Shown here: piece by piece, positions 57,518-64,000 of the stretch
Numbering within the stretch: the first letter of the stretch is position 1
How the letters are laid out: every line of letters begins with the position of its first letter
Assembly: GCA_024636495.1 (NCBI GenBank)
Contig: JAGXGZ010000061.1
Span: 31,434-95,433 of the forward strand
Length of the DNA stretch: 64,000 bases
Direction: 5' to 3'
Source: Roseobacter sp.
Lineage (GTDB): Bacteria; Pseudomonadota; Alphaproteobacteria; Rhodobacterales; Rhodobacteraceae
The notes under the pieces: model-generated
The model's database searches: none
Told to the model about the DNA's origin: nothing
Seen by the model: only the letters and a program-made list of their open reading frames with translations
Program-made: the position numbers and the translations under genes

Positions 57518-58862
57518 TGCCCAGATTGGTTTCAAGCCAATGTTCAAGCCAATGGATGTTGTAATCCCCTGTCAGCACGTCTTTTTCCTGCAAAAGCGCA
57601 TGGAATAGCGGAATGGTTGTATCCACACCGTCCACGATCAATTCGCCCAAGGCACGGTTCAGGCGCGCCAAGGCTTCGGGCCGGTCGCGGCCATGCACGA
57701 TCAGTTTGCCAATCAGACTGTCGTAATAGGGCGGGATCGAATAGCCATCATAAAGCGCGCTGTCCATGCGCACCCCAAGCCCACCGGGCGCGTGATACTG
57801 CGTGATCCGACCGGGGCAGGGCGAGAAGTTGGGCAGCTTTTCGGCATTGATGCGTACTTCGATCGCGTGACCGTTGATTTTCAGGTCTTCTTGCTGGAAC
57901 GACATTTCCATGCCCGAGGCCACGCGGATTTGTTCGCGCACCAGATCGACACCAAAGATGCCTTCGGTCACAGGGTGTTCAACCTGCAAGCGGGTGTTCA
58001 TCTCGATGAAGTAGAATTCGCCGTTTTCATAAAGAAATTCGATGGTGCCAGCGCCGATGTAGTTGATATTGGCCATCGCGTCGGCACAAACCTTGCCAAT
58101 GCGCGCACGCTCGGAGTCTGAGATCGAGGGGCCGGGGGCTTCCTCGAATACTTTTTGGTGACGCCGCTGCAATGAACAATCGCGTTCGCCTAGATGCACA
58201 GCGCGGCCCTTGCCATCACCGAACACCTGAATTTCGATATGGCGCGGCGTGGTCAGGTATTTCTCGATATAGACTTCGTCATTGCCAAAGTTCGATTTGC
58301 CCTCGGCGCGCGCAGTCATAAAGGCGCGTTCCATATCGGCTGCTGTTTGCGCGACCTTCATGCCCTTGCCGCCGCCACCAGCCGTGGCTTTGATGATGAC
58401 AGGATAGCCAATTTCGGCCCCAACACGCTTGGCGTCTTCCAATGTTGGAACGCCGCCGTCAGAGCCGGGCACGCAAGGCACGCCAAGTTCCTTCATCGTG
58501 TTCTTGGCGGTGATCTTGTCGCCCATGATGCGGATATGCGCGGCTGTGGGGCCAATAAATGTCAGGCCGTGGTCTTCGACGATCTGCACGAAACCGGCGT
58601 TTTCCGACAAAAAACCATAACCGGGATGAATCGCTTCGGCACCTGTAATCTCGCAGGCGGCGATGATGGCGGGGATCGATAGATAGGATTGCTGGGACGA
58701 TGGCGGGCCGATGCAGACGGATTCGTCTGCCATGCGCACATGCATCGCGTCGCTGTCCGCGGTCGAATGCACAGCAACAGAGCCGATGCCCATTTCGCGC
58801 GCGGCACGGATCACGCGCAACGCGATCTCGCCCCGGTTGGCGATCAGAATTTTCTTGAACAT
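57510..58862 (-). CDS. accC: AccC, biotin carboxylase of acetyl-CoA carboxylase
   Basis: A 450-residue ATP-grasp enzyme that carboxylates biotin on AccB, the first step of fatty acid synthesis. It has the N-terminal KILIANRGEIALRVIRAARE, the Gly-rich ATP loop ATAGGGGKGMKVA, the catalytic HLGERDCSLQRRHQKVFEEA and EMNTRLQVEHPVTE. It follows accB by 11 bases. Confidence 0.97.
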   Translation of the reverse strand: MFKKILIANRGEIALRVIRAAREMGIGSVAVHSTADSDAMHVRMADESVCIGPPSSQQSYLSIPAIIAACEITGAEAIHPGYGFLSENAGFVQIVEDHGLTFIGPTAAHIRIMGDKITAKNTMKELGVPCVPGSDGGVPTLEDAKRVGAEIGYPVIIKATAGGGGKGMKVAQTAADMERAFMTARAEGKSNFGNDEVYIEKYLTTPRHIEIQVFGDGKGRAVHLGERDCSLQRRHQKVFEEAPGPSISDSERARIGKVCADAMANINYIGAGTIEFLYENGEFYFIEMNTRLQVEHPVTEGIFGVDLVREQIRVASGMEMSFQQEDLKINGHAIEVRINAEKLPNFSPCPGRITQYHAPGGLGVRMDSALYDGYSIPPYYDSLIGKLIVHGRDRPEALARLNRALGELIVDGVDTTIPLFHALLQEKDVLTGDYNIHWLEHWLETNLGNA

Positions 58863-58873
58863 GGGTATGCGCC

Positions 58874-59368
58874 TTATTCCAGGATAACCAAAGGTGCACC
58901 AAATTCGACGGCTGCACCATCATCGACCAAGATCCGTTTGACCGTCCCTGCACGCGGCGCAGGGATGTGGTTCATCGTCTTCATCGCCTCGACGATCAGC
59001 AGGGTGTCGCCTTCGGCAACGGTTGTACCAACGCTGATAAAGGACGGCGCACCCGGTTCGGCCTGCATATAGATCGTGCCCACCATTGGCGACACGACCG
59101 CACCTGGATCACTGGCAGGATCGGTGTCTTCGGACGGGCCCGGTGCGGTCATCGCTGCGGGCGCAGGAGAGGCCATCGGCGCAGGGGCGGCCTGCATCTG
59201 CTGCGGTGCCACGATCTGCTGAGGAGGTTTGCGGCTGACGCGAACATTCAAGCTGTCATCCTCGGCATAGTCCCGCTTGACCTGAAGCTCTGTCAGATCG
59301 TTGTCGTTCAGCAACTCTGCGAGGGCGCGAATAAAGGCCACATCGGCGTCATGGGTGTTTTTGGTCAT
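58874..59368 (-). CDS. accB: AccB, biotin carboxyl carrier protein
   Basis: A 164-residue carrier. It has an N-terminal helical part (1-40), a flexible Ala/Pro/Gln-rich linker (about 45-88) and the C-terminal biotinyl domain with biotin-accepting Lys130 in the motif EAMKTMN. It carries carboxybiotin between AccC and the carboxyltransferase. First gene of accB-accC-aat on the minus strand. Confidence 0.97.
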   Translation of the reverse strand: MTKNTHDADVAFIRALAELLNDNDLTELQVKRDYAEDDSLNVRVSRKPPQQIVAPQQMQAAPAPMASPAPAAMTAPGPSEDTDPASDPGAVVSPMVGTIYMQAEPGAPSFISVGTTVAEGDTLLIVEAMKTMNHIPAPRAGTVKRILVDDGAAVEFGAPLVILE

Positions 59369-59516
59369 TTTGTTCCTCAGCCAGTATAAAACGCGGGGCT
59401 TGCATGCCTCTGCCCCAAAGCTGGTGTCTTATAGGACATGGGCGCAGCTATGGAAAGCGACCTGTTGCCTAAGGGCTGAGGGCTTGTCAAACTGCTGACA
59501 AATCAGGGGGTAGGCG

Positions 59517-61022
59517 ATGAATCTTGCACATTGGCTGGCGCGCAGTGCGCAATCGAACGCAAAACGGCCTGCGCTTTTTGAGGGTCAAAGCTGTGTGGCC
59601 GATTATGCCGCGTTCGATGCTTATGCTCATGCTGTTGCGGGCTGGTTGCAAGCCCAAGGGATTGTGCCGGGAGACCGCGTTGCGATTTTCATGAAGAACA
59701 CGCCGGAGTATCTGATCGTCTTCTATGGTATCTGGTACGCAGGTGCCGCAGTCGTGCCGATTAATGCCAAGCTGCATGGGCGGGAAGCTGGCTTTATCCT
59801 GCATGACAGCGGGGCGACGATTGTGTTTGCCAGTGCGGATCAGGCGCAATCGCTTGGGGTTGATGCTGGGTCGGGCGCACGGGTGGTCGTTGCACCGTCC
59901 GACACGTATCAGGCGATCCTGGCGGCGCCAAAGAGTGACAGCATTTGCGCGCGGGGGCCGGCTGATCTCGCGTGGCTTTTCTACACCTCTGGGACAACGG
60001 GCAAGCCGAAGGGTGTGATCATCACGCACGGCATGGCCCTGTCGATGGCGCTTTGTTATGACGTGGACGTGGATCGGGTGACGCCCGAGGATACAGCGCT
60101 TTATGCGGCGCCTCTTAGCCACGGTGCGGGGCTTTATAACCTGATGCATGTGCGCGCAGCGGCCCGCCACGTATGTCCCGCGTCCGGCGGATTTGAGGTG
60201 CCCGAAGTGCTTGATCTGGCTGCACATTTCGGACGGGTCCACATGTTTGCAGCACCCACCATGGTCAAGCGGTTGACGGACGGTGCCAGGGCTTTGGGCC
60301 GAAGCGGCGAAGGGCTGCGCACCATCGTCTACGCGGGTGGGCCGATGTATAACGCCGACATCATAGACGCGGTCGATCATTTTGGCCCGATTTTCGTGCA
60401 GATTTACGGGCAGGGGGAATGCCCCATGGGGATCACGGCACTGCCCCGTGACGTGGTCAGCGACCGTGTACACGCCGAATGGCGGCGGCGTCTTGGGTCG
60501 GTAGGGCGTGCGCAATCCGCCGTCGAGGTGCAGATCGGTGACGCGTCCGGTGCACCGCTGCCAACGGGTAGCGTGGGCGAGATCATGGTGCGCGGGCAGA
60601 CCGTGATGCCGGGGTATTGGAACAATCCGCAGGCAACGGCCAAGACGCTGAAAGACGGCTGGTTGATGACAGGGGATGTGGGGCTGATGGATGAAAACGG
60701 ATTCTTGACCCTGCAAGATCGTAGCAAGGACATGATCATCACTGGGGGCTCAAACGTCTATCCACGTGAAGTCGAAGAGGTGTTGCTTGAACATGCAGGC
60801 GTGGTCGAGGCATCGGTCGTGGGCCGCCCGCATCCCGACTGGGGCGAGGAAGTGGTCGCATTTATCGTAGGCGATGCGCCCGAGGATGAGCTGGATGCGC
60901 TGTGTCTGGACCGGATTGCGCGTTTCAAGCGCCCCAAGGCCTACATCTGGCTAGAGGCTTTTCCAAAGAACAACTATGGCAAAGTTCTCAAGACGGACCT
61001 GCGTAAACTGTTGAAAGACTGA
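59517..61022 (+). CDS. AMP-dependent acyl-CoA ligase/synthetase
   Basis: A 501-residue ANL-superfamily enzyme. A3 is FYTSGTTGKPKGVI, A5 is YGQGECPMG, A7/A8 is TGDVGLMDENGFLTLQDRSKD, and the catalytic Lys is in FPKNNYGKVLKTDLR. It activates a carboxylic acid as acyl-AMP and then acyl-CoA. The chain type is unclear; short/medium or aromatic acids are possible. It is divergent from accB and followed by tandem hairpins. Second such ligase in the window. Confidence 0.88.
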   Translation: MNLAHWLARSAQSNAKRPALFEGQSCVADYAAFDAYAHAVAGWLQAQGIVPGDRVAIFMKNTPEYLIVFYGIWYAGAAVVPINAKLHGREAGFILHDSGATIVFASADQAQSLGVDAGSGARVVVAPSDTYQAILAAPKSDSICARGPADLAWLFYTSGTTGKPKGVIITHGMALSMALCYDVDVDRVTPEDTALYAAPLSHGAGLYNLMHVRAAARHVCPASGGFEVPEVLDLAAHFGRVHMFAAPTMVKRLTDGARALGRSGEGLRTIVYAGGPMYNADIIDAVDHFGPIFVQIYGQGECPMGITALPRDVVSDRVHAEWRRRLGSVGRAQSAVEVQIGDASGAPLPTGSVGEIMVRGQTVMPGYWNNPQATAKTLKDGWLMTGDVGLMDENGFLTLQDRSKDMIITGGSNVYPREVEEVLLEHAGVVEASVVGRPHPDWGEEVVAFIVGDAPEDELDALCLDRIARFKRPKAYIWLEAFPKNNYGKVLKTDLRKLLKD

Positions 61023-61037
61023 CGCCAGACGCAGGCG

Positions 61038-61081
61038 CGGAAAATTCGAATTTTCCGGTGCGGAGTTTTTGAAAACTCCGC
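61038..61081. terminator. Tandem palindromes between the acyl-CoA ligase and livF
   Basis: CGGAAAATTCGAATTTTCCG (61038-61057) is a perfect 20-base palindrome. Directly after it, GCGGAGTTTT and AAAACTCCGC (61060-61081) form a 10-base-pair stem with a 2-base loop. Lying between convergent genes, the pair probably acts as a bidirectional terminator; it may also be a dispersed repeat. Confidence 0.65.
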
Positions 61082-61101
61082 CTCCATCGCACCCGCGGCT
61101 C

Positions 61102-61857
61102 TTAAATGGCGAGGTATTCTGCGCGCAGTTCTGCGTTGTTCAGCACTTCTTCGGCGGTGCCGTCAAATACGACGGACCCAGTGTCCATGATCACAGCGCG
61201 GTCGGCCAGTTTCAGGGCGCGCACGGCGTTTTGCTCTACCAGAATTGTCGTGATACCCTGCGATTTGATCAAGGTCAGCGTCTTTTCGATCTCGTCCACG
61301 ATCACCGGCGCAAGGCCTTCATAGGGCTCGTCCAACAGGAGAACTTTGATGTCACGGGCCAACGCACGGGCAATTGCCAGCATTTGCTGTTCGCCGCCCG
61401 ACAGGGTCACGCCTTCCTGTTTGCGCCGTTCCTTAAGGCGAGGGAAAAGGTCATAGATACGCTCCAGCGACCAGCCGATGGGAGGTGCGATCTGCGCCAG
61501 TTGCAGGTTTTCCTCGACGGTAAGGCCTGCGATGATTCGGCGGTCTTCGGGCACGAGTGCCAGCCCATTGGCCGCAGCCTCATGGCTGGCCATTTTGTGC
61601 AGTGGTTTGTGATCAAGCCAAACCTCGCCCTTGCGCAGCTCGGGGGTGCCGATCTGGGCGATGGTGCGCAAGGTCGAGGTTTTGCCCGCCCCGTTGCGGC
61701 CCAAAAGCGCGAGAATTTCGCCTTCATGGACGTTAAAGCTGACGCCTTGGACGATGTAGCTTTCGCCGTAATAGGCATGAATGTCCCAGACCGACAGAAA
61801 GGCGGGGGCGGTCGCGGCCTTGTTGGCGTTGTTTGAAAAGTCAGGTGTCGTATTCAT
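61102..61857 (-). CDS. livF: LivF-type ABC ATPase (second cluster)
   Basis: A 251-residue ATPase. Walker A is LGRNGAGKTST, the signature is TLSGGEQQMLAIARAL, Walker B is VLLLDEPYEGLAP, followed by TILVEQNAVRALK. It belongs to a second branched-chain amino acid-type importer (livH-livM-livG-livF order on the minus strand) that is distinct from the one in the tryptophan cluster. No binding protein gene is inside the window. Confidence 0.92.
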   Translation of the reverse strand: MNTTPDFSNNANKAATAPAFLSVWDIHAYYGESYIVQGVSFNVHEGEILALLGRNGAGKTSTLRTIAQIGTPELRKGEVWLDHKPLHKMASHEAAANGLALVPEDRRIIAGLTVEENLQLAQIAPPIGWSLERIYDLFPRLKERRKQEGVTLSGGEQQMLAIARALARDIKVLLLDEPYEGLAPVIVDEIEKTLTLIKSQGITTILVEQNAVRALKLADRAVIMDTGSVVFDGTAEEVLNNAELRAEYLAI

Positions 61858-61918
61858 CTTGGTATCCTTGCGAGAGGCGAGGGGGTGAAACCCCAGCTTC
61901 CGTCAGAGGGGAAAGGGA

Positions 61919-62683
61919 TCAGGCCGCGTCTTGCGATTCGCCCAGATAGGCTTCGCGGACCTTGGGGTGACCCTTGATGTTGTCTGGCGTGTCTTCGACC
62001 AGCGGCGTGCCTTGGGCCAGCACCGTGATCCGTTCAGCCAAGGAAAACACCACGTGCATGTCATGTTCGATGATTGCGATGGTGATGTCGCGTTCTTCCT
62101 TGATCTGTTTCAGCAGGTCGATGGTGTTGTTGGTATCTGCCCGCGCCATGCCAGCAGTCGGTTCATCGAGCAGCAGCAAACGCGGATCTTGCGCCAGACA
62201 CATTGCGATTTCCAACCGGCGCTTGTCACCGCGTGACATGGCTGCGGCGTGCATGTGACGTTTATCGGCCAGCTTCATCTCGACCAGCATTTCCTCGGCT
62301 TTGTCGAGCATGTCGCGCTGGCTTTCGACCGAAGCATACCCGTTCATCATGAACGACCCGTCGCGCTTGGCAAAACAGGGGATCATCATGTTTTCTTGCA
62401 CGCTGAGGTCGCCAAAGATTTCCGGCGTCTGGAACACGCGCGAAATGCCCATCTGGTTGATCTCGTAGGGTTTGCGCCCCAGCACAGATTGACCGTCGAA
62501 CATCACTGACCCGGTATCGGGGATCAGCTTGCCCACCAGCACGTTCAGCAGCGTGGATTTACCCGCCCCGTTCGGCCCGATAATGGCATGGACCGAATTT
62601 TCAGCAATGCTCAGGTTTACATTGCCAAGCGCTTGCAGACCGCCGAAGCGTTTGTTGACGTTTTTGACTTCAAGAATACCCAT
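61919..62683 (-). CDS. livG: LivG-type ABC ATPase (second cluster)
   Basis: A 254-residue ATPase with Walker A IGPNGAGKST, signature MSRGDKRRLEIAMCL, Walker B LLLLDEPTAGMARADT and switch His in AIIEHDMHVVFSL. The Arg in the signature (SRGD rather than SGGE) is common in LivG-type urea/amide and branched-chain systems. It lies 12 bases after livM and 61 bases before livF. Confidence 0.92.
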   Translation of the reverse strand: MGILEVKNVNKRFGGLQALGNVNLSIAENSVHAIIGPNGAGKSTLLNVLVGKLIPDTGSVMFDGQSVLGRKPYEINQMGISRVFQTPEIFGDLSVQENMMIPCFAKRDGSFMMNGYASVESQRDMLDKAEEMLVEMKLADKRHMHAAAMSRGDKRRLEIAMCLAQDPRLLLLDEPTAGMARADTNNTIDLLKQIKEERDITIAIIEHDMHVVFSLAERITVLAQGTPLVEDTPDNIKGHPKVREAYLGESQDAA

Positions 62684-62695
62684 CGCGTCCGCTCC

Positions 62696-63895
62696 TTATT
62701 CTGCAGGTGTTGTTTTGCCGTCAGGCGTTTCGGGCTCTGATTTTTTGCGCCGGAACAGCTTGCCGATGCGTTGACCGCCTTCGACCAGACCGCCGGGCAG
62801 AAAGATCACGACCAGCATGAACAGCAGACCCAGTGTCAGGTTCCAGCCCTTGCCCACGAAGGGGTAGACGATGGACACCATGAAGTCGCCCATCCAGTCA
62901 GGCATGAAGGCAAACCATTGTTCCAGAACGCTTTCGTTGATTTTCGAGACGATGTTTTCCATGTATTTGATAAAGCCAGCGCCCAGGATCGGACCGATCA
63001 GCGTACCGGCACCCCCAAGGATAGTCATTAGCACGACTTCGCCCGATGCAGTCCAGAACATACGTTCGGCACCGACCTGAGTGTCCATCGCAACCAGCAA
63101 GCCACCTGCAAGCCCGGCATACATGCCTGAGATCACAAAGGCCGCCAATGTATAGGGTTTGGAGTTCAACCCGGTATAGTTCATCCGCTGCTGGTTCGAT
63201 TTCACGGCACGCAACATCATGCCCAGAGGCGAACGAAAGATGCGCATCGACAGATAAAAAGCGATCAGCATGATGATGGCGGCGATGTAATACCCTGCGT
63301 TGAAGGTAAAGACCCAGTCACCGATCTCAAGCTGCGAGGTGGCTTTCATATCCAGCCCGAACAGGTTGGCCCGTGGGGACTGACCCGCAGGCAAGGCACT
63401 GTCCAGAATGCGCGGATCGGTGTATTTCGGTTGAAGACCCGTTTCACCACCGGTGATCGGGGTAAGAACCGAATAGGCCAGCGCGTATGACATCTGCGCA
63501 AAGGCCAGGGTCAGGATCGAAAAGTAGATGCCCGAGCGGCGCAGCGAGATCCACCCCACCAGCAGCGAAAACAGGCCCGCCACCAGCACCGAGATCATGA
63601 TCGCGGGAACGATGTTCATCGTCAGCAGCTTCATCATCCAGATCGCGGCATAGGATCCGACACCCAAGAAAGCCGCATGCCCAAAGCTGAGATAGCCGGT
63701 CAGGCCGAACAGAATGTTGAACCCGATCGCGAAGATCCCGAAGATCACCAGACGTTGCATCAGGTCGGGATAGCCGCCGTTGAATTGCGCCATGGCCGAC
63801 CCTTCTGGGAAGGGGTTCAGGATGAACGGTGCGAAGAGGCAGAGTAGTCCAACGATAAGCAGGAGGCCCGCGTCCTTTTTAGATAGTCCAAGCAT
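62696..63895 (-). CDS. livM: LivM-type ABC permease (second cluster)
   Basis: A 399-residue polytopic permease. It has [21 protein letters not shown], the cytoplasmic loop [21 protein letters not shown] and [20 protein letters not shown]. It is longer than a typical LivM (about 330) because of an insertion around residues 140-190 and a charged C-terminal tail. The start is 3 bases after the livH stop. Confidence 0.92.
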   Translation of the reverse strand: MLGLSKKDAGLLLIVGLLCLFAPFILNPFPEGSAMAQFNGGYPDLMQRLVIFGIFAIGFNILFGLTGYLSFGHAAFLGVGSYAAIWMMKLLTMNIVPAIMISVLVAGLFSLLVGWISLRRSGIYFSILTLAFAQMSYALAYSVLTPITGGETGLQPKYTDPRILDSALPAGQSPRANLFGLDMKATSQLEIGDWVFTFNAGYYIAAIIMLIAFYLSMRIFRSPLGMMLRAVKSNQQRMNYTGLNSKPYTLAAFVISGMYAGLAGGLLVAMDTQVGAERMFWTASGEVVLMTILGGAGTLIGPILGAGFIKYMENIVSKINESVLEQWFAFMPDWMGDFMVSIVYPFVGKGWNLTLGLLFMLVVIFLPGGLVEGGQRIGKLFRRKKSEPETPDGKTTPAE

Positions 63896-63898
63896 GGT

Positions 63899-64000
63899 TT
63901 AATCCTCCATCACGCCTTTGCGGCCCATCAGGCCACGGGGACGCGTCAGCAAAATGATGATCGCAACGAGATAAATGATGATCTGGTTGATGCCCGGAAT
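63899..64000 (-). CDS. livH: LivH-type ABC permease, C-terminal end only
   Basis: Only the last 33 codons lie in the window, ending TRPRGLMGRKGVMED then TAA at 63901-63899. A membrane helix (INQIIIYLVAIIILL) precedes this, as in LivH permeases of this importer type. The gene continues beyond the right edge and is followed by livM after 3 bases. Confidence 0.8.
   Translation of the reverse strand: MPGINQIIIYLVAIIILLTRPRGLMGRKGVMED

Overview
This 64 kb window is chromosomal DNA from an alphaproteobacterium, most likely a marine Rhodobacterales (Roseobacter-group) species. The reasons are the accB-accC-aat / DUF2155 / NDUFA12-type block, a choXWV choline importer, a zur-znuCB/znuA module, clpP-clpX, a PhoX phosphatase, high-GC coding DNA and many 1-8 base gene overlaps. 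The species call is inference; there is no rRNA and no marker that fixes the genus.

Layout. 1-3.3 kb: 5' part of dabA, then dabB, with a divergent LysR gene (inorganic carbon uptake). 3.4-3.8 kb: remnants of a CoA-transferase and an acyl-CoA dehydrogenase. 4.0-8.5 kb: a five-gene co-directional cassette (GT2 glycosyltransferase, CmcI-like methyltransferase, GNAT acetyltransferase, PhyH dioxygenase, zinc-finger C-methyltransferase) that looks like a small glycan or polar-lipid modification pathway. 8.6-11.8 kb: divergent oxyR/katG. 12.1-15.0 kb: choXWV. 15.2-19.5 kb: a large PLP decarboxylase with an S9 peptidase. 19.5-21.5 kb: a FIST sensor with a class III cyclase. 21.5-22.7 kb: a secreted DUF4331 protein. 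22.8-24.1 kb: a decayed ABC/cNMP-binding gene. 24.2-25.1 kb: an unrecognised protein.

25.2-32.2 kb is a genomic island inserted at tRNA-Thr(TGT). It holds a tyrosine recombinase, a second recombinase fragment and a type I restriction-modification system (hsdM-hsdS-hsdR), closed by a degenerate copy of the tRNA 3' end. hsdS carries one in-frame TGA, so the system is probably inactive or altered. A recombinase N-terminal fragment lies just outside the right end.

32.6-46.8 kb is a long catabolic cluster. It contains an anthraniloyl-CoA (2-aminobenzoyl-CoA) monooxygenase/reductase, SDR, MarR regulator, enoyl-CoA hydratase, acyl-CoA dehydrogenase, aminobenzoate-type CoA ligase, tryptophan 2,3-dioxygenase, kynureninase, a five-gene branched-chain-type ABC importer and a RidA protein. 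Together they outline aerobic tryptophan breakdown through kynurenine, anthranilate and anthraniloyl-CoA, with RidA a candidate for enamine/imine hydrolysis. No arylformamidase is seen.

46.8-49.9 kb: znuB-znuC-zur divergent from znuA, with two Zur-box-like palindromes between them. 50-53.3 kb: phoX with a Pho-box-like site, and a photolyase/cryptochrome-like protein with unusual domain order. 53.4-55.5 kb: clpP-clpX. 55.6-59.4 kb: a second RidA, an NDUFA12-like protein, DUF2155, aat, accC and accB. 59.5-61.0 kb: an acyl-CoA ligase. 61.1-64.0 kb: a second branched-chain-type ABC cluster (livF, livG, livM, partial livH), running off the end.
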